A program made the translations under genes and the position numbers. DNA of 58,653 nucleotides from NCBI RefSeq assembly GCF_001019615.1, contig NZ_JNBQ01000023.1, positions 1 through 58,653 on the forward strand, given 5' to 3'. The notes beneath the pieces were generated by a model. The model was not told the origin of the DNA. It was given only the letters and a program-made list of their open reading frames with translations, and did no database searches. Positions within the stretch are counted from its first letter, which is position 1. Every line of letters begins with the position of its first letter. Source of the stretch: Cellulosimicrobium funkei (GTDB lineage: Bacteria; Actinomycetota; Actinomycetes; Actinomycetales; Cellulomonadaceae). This document shows positions 1 to 8,471 of the stretch, one piece after another.

Positions 1-27
1 AACTAGCCCGGTGGCCCCCGGCGACGC

Positions 28-642
28 CTACCCGGCCCGGGGCGGCGTCCGGATGACGAGCACCGCGTCGACCGGGGCGCCGTCGAGCGCCCGGTAGGAG
101 TGGTCCGCGTCGGAGACCCAGCGCAGCTCGTCGCCCTCCTCGACGACCGCCTCCGCGCCGTGACGACCGGCCCGCAGGCGGCCGCGCGTGATGAGGAGGT
201 GCTCGACGACTCCCGGCCCGTGGGGCGGGGACGTCCGATCCGCGTGGGGCTCCAGGTGCAGGTGGTAGACCTCGACGGCCGTGCCGCCGGGCAGGTGGTG
301 GGCGTCGAGCAGCCGCGCGGTGACGCCCTCGGACGACACCTCGGTGCCCGCCCGCTCGGCGAGCAGCGTCGCGAGCGGGACGCCGAGCGCCCCGGCCAGC
401 GCGTAGAGGGTCGCGAGCGTCGGGTTGCGCGCACCGTGCTCGATCTCGGACAGCGAGCCCTTGCCGATGCCCGCCGCGGCGGCGAGCGCCGACAACGAGA
501 GTCCGCGCTCGGCACGCAGCGCACGGAGCTGCGCGGCGACCGCCGCGAGCGTCCCGTCCCCGGGCCGTTCCGGCGCGCGCCCGGGCACTCCCCGGGCATT
601 CCCGTCCGGCCGATCTTCCGCGCGCCCTGCCCCGTCGCTCAC
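28..642 (-). CDS. XRE-family transcriptional regulator with C-terminal cupin domain
   Basis: 204-residue DNA-binding regulator. Residues about 34-90 form a lambda-repressor-type helix-turn-helix (GLSLSALAAAAGIGKGSLSE is the recognition core), and residues about 115-200 form a small cupin barrel rich in His/Asp that usually senses a small ligand or metal. The GTG start at 642 is chosen because a TAGGCT -10 box (650-655, read on the minus strand) lies 7 nt upstream, giving a leaderless mRNA; the frame is open much further upstream but those residues look like antisense of the neighbouring gene. It is divergent from a BenE-type permease and a perfect palindrome lies between them, so it probably controls that permease and itself. 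The ligand is not known. Family call is firm; the target is inferred. Confidence 0.88.
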   Translation of the reverse strand: MSDGAGRAEDRPDGNARGVPGRAPERPGDGTLAAVAAQLRALRAERGLSLSALAAAAGIGKGSLSEIEHGARNPTLATLYALAGALGVPLATLLAERAGTEVSSEGVTARLLDAHHLPGGTAVEVYHLHLEPHADRTSPPHGPGVVEHLLITRGRLRAGRHGAEAVVEEGDELRWVSDADHSYRALDGAPVDAVLVIRTPPRAG

Positions 643-683
643 GGGCCGCAGCCTACCGGCGCGAGTATCGCGGGGCCTCTGGT

Positions 684-705
684 AGCGTTCTGTGAACAGA
701 ACGCT
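684..705. promoter_or_regulatory. Perfect inverted repeat, probable operator of the XRE-cupin regulator
   Basis: Two 10-bp arms, AGCGTTCTGT and its exact reverse complement, are separated by GA. The site lies between the divergent regulator and permease starts, about 27 bp upstream of the permease ATG and about 40 bp from the regulator GTG, where it would overlap both promoters. No second copy was noticed in the window. Confidence 0.7.
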
Positions 706-732
706 CTCCCTTCGCCGCCCGCCAGGAGCAGC

Positions 733-1997
<1,265 letters not shown>

Positions 1998-2016
<19 letters not shown>

Positions 2017-2097
2017 CGAGGTAGAGACGTGGTCATGACCAGGGCTCTACCTCGCGCTACCTGGGCTCTACCTCGGCAGGGTTCCTACCTCGCGGGA
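1998..2097. repeat. 21-bp CTCTACCTCG repeat cluster between convergent genes, with hairpin
   Basis: Two reverse-oriented copies of the CTCTACCTCG core (1998-2026) face forward units at 2045-2065 and 2066-2084 and a further CTACCTCGCGGG. The two orientations form a hairpin at 2017-2055 with 11-bp arms (GCGAGGTAGAG and complement) around an inner TGGTCATGACCA palindrome. It lies between the convergent permease and LLM-BBE genes, so it may act as a two-way terminator. The LLM-BBE stop codon (TAG) lies within the last unit. Confidence 0.8.
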
Positions 2098-4430
2098 GCC
2101 GGTGCCGCCTCGCGGGGCTCCCGGTCGAGCGGGTCCGGCCCGAGGACCGGGAGGTTGTCGCGGAAGACGTTCGTCGGGTCGACGCGGCGCTTGACCTCCC
2201 GCAGCCGGGACAACGTCGCGGGCGGGAACGCGTCGGCCACGCGCTCGGGGCGCAGGTCGGTGTCGAAGCTCAGGTACATGCCCTCGAACACGTCGGCGAG
2301 CGCGTCCCACCGGGCGTCGAGCCGCGAGCGGCTCGCTCCCATCGCCACCACGGAGAAGTTCGCCGAGCGGTGCCCGTACGCCGTCGCGTCCGCGGGGACG
2401 TCGGACGCCGCGCCGCCCGTCGAGCGGATCTGGAAGAAGTACGTGTCGCCGCTCGCGACGAGGCCGGCGAGCCGGGCCGACGCCTCGGGCGTGAGGTGCT
2501 CCAGCAGTCCGGACCGCGACACGGGCTCCCCCCGGCCGCCGTGCGGCCCGGGCGCGGGCGCGGAGACGACGGCGTCGTACGGCACGATCTGCGCCGTCGC
2601 CTGGGCGAGCAGCGGGGAGATCGCCGCGAACGGCTGGAGCCGGGCGAGGACGGTGTCGGGGTCGTCGGAGTCGACCATGGTCATGGACTGCGCGACGACC
2701 GGCTGCCCGGGGCGCGGGCGCCCGACGATCAGGAAGCTCGTCGTGTCCCGCGGCGAGGCCTCGACCGTCGCGCCCCAGCGTTCGAGGAACCCGGCGAGGT
2801 CGGACGCGTCGTGCACCATCTGCGCGAACCCGACCGCGGACACCTCGTCCGCGACGAGCTCGAACGACGTCACGATCCCGACCTGCGACCCCGCACCCCG
2901 CACGGCCCAGAACAGGTCCGGGTTCTCCTCCGCGCTCGCGCGCACGACCGAGCCGTCCGCGAGCACGACCTCGACGGCGCGCACGTGGTCGATCGTCAGG
3001 CCGTGGGCGCGGCCGAGGAACCCGATGCCGCCCGCGGTCGCGAGCCCACCGACGCCGACGCCGCCGTAGTCGCCCGACGTGATCGCCCACCCGCGCGGCG
3101 CGAGCGCCGCCGCGACCTCGCCCCAGCGCGCGCCGGGCCCGACGCGCACGAGGCGCGCGGCGTCGTCGAGCACCTCGACGGCGTCGAGCGCGCCGAGGTC
3201 GAGGACGATCCCGCCGTCGTTCGTCGAGCGTCCGCTGATCCCGTGGCCTCCGGAGCGGACGGAGAGCGGCACCGTGCGCGTCACCTGCTGGCCGCGCGCG
3301 AACGCGAGCGCCTCGACGACCTCCGCCGTGTCGCGGGGGCGGAGCACGAGCCCCGGCGAACCGCCGCGCAGGTAGTTCGAGCGCACGCCCGCGTACGCGG
3401 CGTCGCCCGGCTCGACCGCGCGCTCCGCGAGCGAGGCGGGGACGTCGTCGTACGCGATGCCTGGTCGGCGCGCGGCGCGGACCGCGAGCGGCACGACGCG
3501 CGACGTGTCGGTGCCGTGCGACGCGCGTCCGGCGGCGACGGCGTCGCGCAGCACGGGCGCGACCTCCTCGGCGAACCGGCAGGTCGTGCGCTCGTCGTCG
3601 GTCGCGAGGACCAGCGTCGAGACGCCCTCCTCGAGGAGGAGCGGCAGGAGCCGCTCGATCCAGGCCTCGGGCGGTCCGGCGAGGTCGGGCGCGCCGCCCA
3701 GCCCGCCACCGCCGTCTCCCGTCCCGAAGGCGCCGGACACGTTGAGCAGCCGGGTGATCTCGCGCGGGTCGCGCCCGACGGCGGTCGCGGCCTCGTCGAT
3801 GCGCGCGTTGCCCGCGCGCAGCCCGTCCAGGCCCACGCGGCCCAGCGACGGAAGCCATCCGTCGGCCTTCTCGCCGACGAGGCGCAGCATGCGCGGGCCG
3901 AGCGCGCCCAGCCACACGGGGATGCGCCGCGTGGTCCCCGGCCCGGCGGTCGCGCCGTCGAGCCGGTGGTGGCGCCCGGGGACGAACAGCTCGCCGTCGC
4001 CGTCCTCGCCCCAGATCGCCCGGATCACCTCGATCGCCTCGGCGAGCGCGTCGACCGACTCGCCCGGCGTCAGGCGCTCGACGCCCATCGAGACCATGGC
4101 GTCCCAGAACGCGCCGGCGCCGAGCGCGAGGTCGACGCGCCCGTCGGACAGCAGGTCGAGGCTCGCCGCGGCGCGCGCGAGCACGGCGGGCTGGCGCATC
4201 GGGACGTTGACGACGTCGGGCGCGACGTGGATGCGCTCCGTCGCGGACGCGACGTACGACAGCAGCGTCCACGTGTCGAGTAAGCGCGGCTGGTACGGGT
4301 GGTCCTGGAACGTCACGAGGTCGTAGCCGAGGTCCTCGGCGAGGCGCGCGAGCCCGACCGTCGCCTCTGGATCCGGCGCCGACGGCGTGACGAACGTGCC
4401 GAACCGGAGCGGGTGGCCGTAGTCGGTCAT
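2085..4430 (-). CDS. Luciferase-like monooxygenase fused to a berberine-bridge-type FAD oxidase
   Basis: 781 residues in two complete enzymes. Residues 1 to about 300 are an LLM-class (F420- or FMN-dependent) oxidoreductase barrel that starts MTDYGHPLRFGTFVTP and contains SDGRVDLALGAGAFW and LTPGESVDAL. Residues about 324-770 are a PCMH/BBE FAD-linked oxidase: the RSGGH motif near residues 392-396 carries the His used for covalent FAD in this family, and the C-terminal BBE tail (DPTNVFRDNLPVLGP) is intact. The two halves are in one uninterrupted frame with no stop or frameshift, so this is a true fusion. Its ATG overlaps the stop of the upstream LLM paralogue by four bases, so the two are translationally coupled. 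A coupled two-step flavin oxidation of one substrate is possible; the substrate is unknown. Confidence 0.85.
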   Translation of the reverse strand: MTDYGHPLRFGTFVTPSAPDPEATVGLARLAEDLGYDLVTFQDHPYQPRLLDTWTLLSYVASATERIHVAPDVVNVPMRQPAVLARAAASLDLLSDGRVDLALGAGAFWDAMVSMGVERLTPGESVDALAEAIEVIRAIWGEDGDGELFVPGRHHRLDGATAGPGTTRRIPVWLGALGPRMLRLVGEKADGWLPSLGRVGLDGLRAGNARIDEAATAVGRDPREITRLLNVSGAFGTGDGGGGLGGAPDLAGPPEAWIERLLPLLLEEGVSTLVLATDDERTTCRFAEEVAPVLRDAVAAGRASHGTDTSRVVPLAVRAARRPGIAYDDVPASLAERAVEPGDAAYAGVRSNYLRGGSPGLVLRPRDTAEVVEALAFARGQQVTRTVPLSVRSGGHGISGRSTNDGGIVLDLGALDAVEVLDDAARLVRVGPGARWGEVAAALAPRGWAITSGDYGGVGVGGLATAGGIGFLGRAHGLTIDHVRAVEVVLADGSVVRASAEENPDLFWAVRGAGSQVGIVTSFELVADEVSAVGFAQMVHDASDLAGFLERWGATVEASPRDTTSFLIVGRPRPGQPVVAQSMTMVDSDDPDTVLARLQPFAAISPLLAQATAQIVPYDAVVSAPAPGPHGGRGEPVSRSGLLEHLTPEASARLAGLVASGDTYFFQIRSTGGAASDVPADATAYGHRSANFSVVAMGASRSRLDARWDALADVFEGMYLSFDTDLRPERVADAFPPATLSRLREVKRRVDPTNVFRDNLPVLGPDPLDREPREAAPAPAR

Positions 4431-5362
4431 GCGCGGGCCTCGCCGTCGGTCGTCGCTCCCGGCGCGGTGCCGCGCGCGGCCGCGACGAGCTCGCGCGCCG
4501 CGGGGGCGACCTCCTGACCGACGACGGCGAGCGTCGTCGGGTCGTCGCCCGCGACGATCCACGTCGACACGCCGTGCTCGAGCGTCACCTCGGCAACCTG
4601 CTCGGCCCACTGGCGCGGCGAGCCCTGGAGGAACCCTGCGCCACCGTCGGCGGTGAACCGGCCGCCGACGTTGAGCAGACGCCGCACTGCCCGCGGGTCA
4701 CGACCCGCGTCCCGGGCGGCGGCGTCGATCGTCGCGTTGCCCGTCGCCAGCGCCTCGAAGCTCTGGAGGTACGCGAGCGACGGGAGCCAGCCGTCGGCCT
4801 TCGCCCCGACGAGGCGCAGCATCCGAGGCTTGAGCGCGCCGACCCAGATCTCGACGTCGTGCGCGGGTGCGGGCCCGCGCTTGGCGCCGTCGACGTGGTG
4901 GCGTGCGCCGCCCGCGACGAGGCGGTCGCGCGTGGACGTGTCCCACAGGCCGCGGACGACGTCGATTCCCTCGGAGAGCGCGTCGACCGACTCCCCCGGG
5001 GTCAGGCGCTCGCCGCCCATCGCGACGATCGGGTCCCAGAACCCGCCCGCGCCGAGGCCGAGCTCGACGCGCCCGCCCGAGAGCCGGTCGAGGCTCGCGA
5101 CGGCCCGCGCGAGCACGGCAGGCGGGCGCAGCGGCAGGTTGAGCACGTTGCCCGCGATCCGGATGCGCTCGGTGCGCGCCGCGACCCAGGACATCAGGGT
5201 CCACGTGTCGAGGAAGGCCGCCTGGTAGGGGTGGTCCTGGAACGTGACGAGGTCGAGACCCACCTCCTCGGAGAGCTGCGCGAGCGCGACCGCCTGGTGC
5301 GGCACCGCGGCGGCGGGCGTGACGAAGGACCCGAAGCGCAGGTCGTGGCCGTAGTCGGGCAT
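4427..5362 (-). CDS. LLM-class flavin-dependent oxidoreductase
   Basis: 311-residue single-domain luciferase-like oxidoreductase, a close paralogue of the N-terminal half of the next gene: both share VTFQDHPYQ, DTWTL, SGGRV/SDGRV and LTPGESVDAL. This indicates a tandem duplication followed by fusion of one copy to an oxidase. F420 or FMN is the expected cofactor. The start at 5362 is set by the shared MxDYGHxLRFGxFVTP N terminus. It is the first gene of a two-gene coupled operon, divergent from a MarR-type regulator with a short palindrome between, so MarR-type control is likely. Substrate unknown. Confidence 0.9.
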   Translation of the reverse strand: MPDYGHDLRFGSFVTPAAAVPHQAVALAQLSEEVGLDLVTFQDHPYQAAFLDTWTLMSWVAARTERIRIAGNVLNLPLRPPAVLARAVASLDRLSGGRVELGLGAGGFWDPIVAMGGERLTPGESVDALSEGIDVVRGLWDTSTRDRLVAGGARHHVDGAKRGPAPAHDVEIWVGALKPRMLRLVGAKADGWLPSLAYLQSFEALATGNATIDAAARDAGRDPRAVRRLLNVGGRFTADGGAGFLQGSPRQWAEQVAEVTLEHGVSTWIVAGDDPTTLAVVGQEVAPAARELVAAARGTAPGATTDGEARA

Positions 5363-5401
5363 GGCTCCTCGCGATCTGAAGATACGTTGCTACGCAGAAC
5401 A

Positions 5402-5416
5402 TATCTGTAACAGATA
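5402..5416. promoter_or_regulatory. Candidate MarR operator
   Basis: Perfect inverted repeat TATCTGT-A-ACAGATA in the 91-bp gap between the LLM operon and the divergent MarR gene. AT-rich palindromes of this size in a divergent gap are usual for MarR regulators. It lies 38 bp upstream of the MarR ATG. Confidence 0.65.
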
Positions 5417-5453
5417 GGTGGTGCAACCGCATTCCCGGCGGTAGGCTGGACGG

Positions 5454-6032
5454 ATGAGCACGACCACGACGACCGCCGCTCCCACCGGCCCGGCCGAGCT
5501 CCCCGGCCGCCTCGAGGACCTCGGCTGGCACCTCGGCGTGCTGCTGCGCGCCTACCGCGCGACGGTCGAGCAGGCGCTCGACGACGTCCCCCACGGCACG
5601 CGCGGCTACCAGGTCCTCGTCACGGTGGCACAGGGCGACCACCCCACCCAGCTCGCGCTCGCCGAGCACCACGGCATCGACCGGACCGTCATGACCTACC
5701 TCGTCGACGACCTCGTCGCCGCGGGGCTCGTCGAGCGGCAGCAGAACCCCGCCGACCGTCGCGCGCGCCGCGTCGTCGCGACGCCCGAGGGCCGCCGTCG
5801 CCTCGGCGGATGGGCCACCGCCGTGCACGACGCCGAGGAGCAGCTCCTGGGCATGCTGTCACCTGACGAGCGCAGCGCCTTCCGCACGCTCATGCGCCGC
5901 GTCGCGTGCGACCTGCGCGACGTCGACGCCACCACCGACCCCTGCACCGTCGCCGAGCACACCCTCGCGGGCGCGACGTCGCCCCGGAAGAACCCCGTTC
6001 GACCGGAGGAGAACCCCGGTCCGCCGAGGTAG
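5454..6032 (+). CDS. MarR-family transcriptional regulator
   Basis: 192 residues with a winged helix of the MarR type at about residues 35-145: HPTQLALAEHHGIDRTVMTY is the recognition region and NPADRRARRVVATPEGRR is the wing. The ATG at 5454 has TAGGCT (5442-5447) six bases upstream, consistent with a leaderless mRNA. The last 15 residues are unusual: RKNPVRPEENPGPPR is encoded by two reverse-oriented 21-bp repeat units that read as seven-residue repeats, and the TAG stop is part of the repeat. The native C terminus was probably shorter or different. It probably represses the divergent LLM operon through the palindrome between them. Confidence 0.9.
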   Translation: MSTTTTTAAPTGPAELPGRLEDLGWHLGVLLRAYRATVEQALDDVPHGTRGYQVLVTVAQGDHPTQLALAEHHGIDRTVMTYLVDDLVAAGLVERQQNPADRRARRVVATPEGRRRLGGWATAVHDAEEQLLGMLSPDERSAFRTLMRRVACDLRDVDATTDPCTVAEHTLAGATSPRKNPVRPEENPGPPR

Positions 6033-6095
6033 AACCGTGGTTCTCCGCGATACCAGAGCTCTACCTCGCGGGACCAGAGGTCTACCTCGGCAGGG
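5993..6095. repeat. 21-bp repeat cluster spanning the convergent ends of the MarR and MFS genes
   Basis: Two contiguous reverse-oriented 21-bp units (5993-6013, 6014-6034) are followed by a degenerate 18-bp unit (6041-6058) and forward units at 6059-6079 and 6080-6095. The unit at 6014-6034, read on the minus strand, matches the narG unit at 55871-55891 at 20 of 21 positions. Stop codons of both converging genes (TAG at 6030-6032 plus strand and 6082-6084 minus strand) lie within repeat units. Confidence 0.85.
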
Positions 6096-7524
6096 GGTCC
6101 GCCGCGGTCGGTGAGGCGTCGGCCTCCGTGAGGGCGGCGTCGGTGTCGCCGGGGTCGCGGCCGCGGAGGGGGTAGAGCCAGAAGCAGACGAACGCGAGCG
6201 CGGCGAGGACCACGGGGACGCCGCCGAGGAGGAGGCGCACGCCCGTCGCGACGCTGTCCGGCTGCACGACGTCGCCCGCACCCTCGACGTACCCGCTCGC
6301 CGAGAGCACACCGGCGACGAGCACGGCCTGCACGATGACCGACCCGCGCACGACGAACCCGTTGGCGCCGAAGTACATGCCCTCGCGGCGCAGGCCGGTG
6401 CGGCGCTCGTCGTCGTCGATGACCTGCGCGAGCGCGACCTCGAGCACCTGCATGAGGCCCGCGACGCCCACGCCCACGGCGAGCCCCGCGAGCGCGGCGC
6501 CCAGGACGGTGGACGGGACGAGGTAGAGGCACGTCGCGAGGCCGTACACCGCGACGACCCACAGCATGGCCGAGCGCGGGCCGATCTTCCGCACGACCCA
6601 CGACCATCCGACGATCGACGGGATCGCGGCGACGAAGATCGGTGCGAGGAGGAACGTCGCGTCGGCCTCGGCGCCGCCGAGCGTGTAGCGCACGTAGAAC
6701 GGGATCGCGGCGAGCACGATGGCGGTCGTGCTCTGGAGCAGGAGCGACCCGAGCACGTAGGTGACGAACGCGCGGTTGGCGAACGTGTACCGGAGCTGGT
6801 CCCCCAGCCCGACGGCGGCCTCGCGCTCGCGCACCGTCGCGACGTCGACGGGGCGCTCGACCATGCCGGCGAGGGACCACACGAAGAACGCGAGGCTCAC
6901 GACGGCGAGCAGCAACGCCATCCAGGTCCACCCGAGCGTGCCGTACAGGAGCGGCGCGCCGGCGGTGCCGAGGATCATCCCGACGAGCCCGAAGATCTGG
7001 CGCGGCGTGTTGCCGCGGGCTCGCTCCGCCGTCGTCCGGAAGATCTCGGGGAAGAGCGCCGAGATGTTGAGCGCGACGACGACGTACGCGACGTCGAACA
7101 GGGCCACGACGACGAGGAACCACACGATGAGACCGGTCGGCCCCACGGCGGGAGGGGTCCACACGAGCGCGAACGCGACGACGAGCGGGACGATCCCCAG
7201 CACGATCCACGGGACGCGCCGGCCCCAGCGCGTGCGACGGCGGTCGGAGACCGCGCCGACGAGCGGGTTGAGCAGGGCGTTGAGGATGCCGTGCGCGATC
7301 ATCGCCCCCGCGACCCAGCCGGCGCGCACGCCGAGGTGGTCGACGTAGAAGTAGACGACGAACGCGGAGAACGTCTGCATGAGCAGGTTCGACGGGAACG
7401 CGGACGCACCGTAGGCGACCGTCTGCGCGCGCGAGGGCGTGCCGACGAGCCGGCGGTCCCGGACACGAGCGAGCAGCCCCCCGCCCGTGGTCGTCGCGCC
7501 CGGCGTCCCGTGCGGGGCGCTCAC
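6082..7524 (-). CDS. GPH/MelB-type MFS sugar symporter
   Basis: 480-residue integral membrane transporter with about 12 hydrophobic segments. The RRTRWGRRVPWIVLG segment after the second helix pair is the hallmark of glycoside-pentoside-hexuronide:cation symporters. The GTG start at 7524 overlaps the stop of the upstream deacetylase by four bases (GTGA), so the gene is the last of a coupled ROK-deacetylase-transporter operon. That context suggests it imports an amino-sugar oligosaccharide such as a chitin fragment, although the substrate is not shown by sequence. Its TAG stop lies in the 21-bp repeat cluster. Confidence 0.85.
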   Translation of the reverse strand: MSAPHGTPGATTTGGGLLARVRDRRLVGTPSRAQTVAYGASAFPSNLLMQTFSAFVVYFYVDHLGVRAGWVAGAMIAHGILNALLNPLVGAVSDRRRTRWGRRVPWIVLGIVPLVVAFALVWTPPAVGPTGLIVWFLVVVALFDVAYVVVALNISALFPEIFRTTAERARGNTPRQIFGLVGMILGTAGAPLLYGTLGWTWMALLLAVVSLAFFVWSLAGMVERPVDVATVREREAAVGLGDQLRYTFANRAFVTYVLGSLLLQSTTAIVLAAIPFYVRYTLGGAEADATFLLAPIFVAAIPSIVGWSWVVRKIGPRSAMLWVVAVYGLATCLYLVPSTVLGAALAGLAVGVGVAGLMQVLEVALAQVIDDDERRTGLRREGMYFGANGFVVRGSVIVQAVLVAGVLSASGYVEGAGDVVQPDSVATGVRLLLGGVPVVLAALAFVCFWLYPLRGRDPGDTDAALTEADASPTAADPLPR

Positions 7525-8471
7525 CGCTCGCCCCGCTGCACCGCGCGCAGGTCCCGCCAGCCGACGCGGACGATCCCCTCCTCGGCGATCACGGCCGCCA
7601 CGGCCGGGTCGGCGAGCAGCCGACGCTCGAAGCCGCGCTTCGCGACGCCGTAGTCGGCGACGTCGCCGAGCTCGTCGTCGTCGAGCATCGGGTGGAGGAA
7701 GATCTCGGTCACGCCGGACGGGACGCGGCGCAGCAGGTCGAGGAAGTCGGCCCGGACGTCCTCGTAGTCCTCCTCCTCGACCGTCCCGGCGCCGTCGAGC
7801 TCGAACGGGTGGGTCCAGAGCCGGTCGACCACGACGACGCCGAGCGCGTCCGCGGCGGCCGTCGCCTCGTCGAGCAGCGGCTGGAAGTCGCCGGGGGGCA
7901 GCACCATCCCGTCGGTCGTCCGGGGCAGCCGGAACGGCAGACGGTACCGGGCGGCGAGCTCGAAGACCTGCGGCAGGAACGACCGCCCTGTCTCGAGCCC
8001 GTAGACGGAGCCCATGTGGTTGTCGAGGTGCGAGACGTCGACGCCGGCCGCGAGCGCCGCGTCGAGCTGCGCCGTGAGCTCGGCGACGACGTCCTCGACA
8101 CGCGCCCGGCGCTCGACGGACAGGACGTCGCGCGGGAAGTAGCCCGCGTCGTCGACCAGGGACGTGCCCGTCCCGGTGAGCGGCCGCCAGCGGTACCGCG
8201 TCCACTCGCTCGTCAGCACGAGGTGCACCCCGACGTCGACGGGGTGCGCGGCCGCGAAGGCGAGCGCGTCCGGGGCCCACCCGCACGGGACCATGACCGT
8301 CGCGGAGTCGATCTGCCCGGCGAGGAGGAGCTCGGAGACCGCGCGGTTGGCGGCGCGGCACATGCCGTAGTCGTCGGCGTTGAGGATGATGGCGCGCGCG
8401 TCGGCGGCGAGGCCGAGCCGAGAGACCAGGTCCGACGGCGGCGCTCCCCCACCCGGTGCGGCGGCGGTCAC
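7521..8471 (-). CDS. ChbG/HpnK (YdjC-like) carbohydrate deacetylase
   Basis: 316 residues of the YdjC/ChbG fold, metal-dependent enzymes that remove acetyl groups from N-acetylated oligosaccharides such as chitobiose. The metal and catalytic motifs are present: LNADDYGM near residues 30-37 (paired Asp), HLDNHMG in mid-protein (His pair), and a late LHPM segment. The GTG at 8471 overlaps the ROK gene stop by four bases, and its own stop overlaps the transporter start, so all three are coupled. Together with the two LPMOs 2-4 kb away it suggests chito-oligosaccharide use. Other N-acetyl sugars remain possible. Confidence 0.88.
   Translation of the reverse strand: MTAAAPGGGAPPSDLVSRLGLAADARAIILNADDYGMCRAANRAVSELLLAGQIDSATVMVPCGWAPDALAFAAAHPVDVGVHLVLTSEWTRYRWRPLTGTGTSLVDDAGYFPRDVLSVERRARVEDVVAELTAQLDAALAAGVDVSHLDNHMGSVYGLETGRSFLPQVFELAARYRLPFRLPRTTDGMVLPPGDFQPLLDEATAAADALGVVVVDRLWTHPFELDGAGTVEEEDYEDVRADFLDLLRRVPSGVTEIFLHPMLDDDELGDVADYGVAKRGFERRLLADPAVAAVIAEEGIVRVGWRDLRAVQRGER

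Noticed and set aside
100-732. N-terminal extension of the BenE-type permease back to position 100
   Set aside because: The extension is antisense to the XRE-cupin gene, and a ribosome site plus a conserved start support the ATG at 733.
4431-4610. N-terminal extension of the LLM-BBE protein
   Set aside because: The MTDYGH start matches the paralogue exactly, and the four-base overlap supports 4430.
5993-6095. CRISPR-like array
   Set aside because: The 21-bp units are contiguous with no spacers and no cas genes are present.
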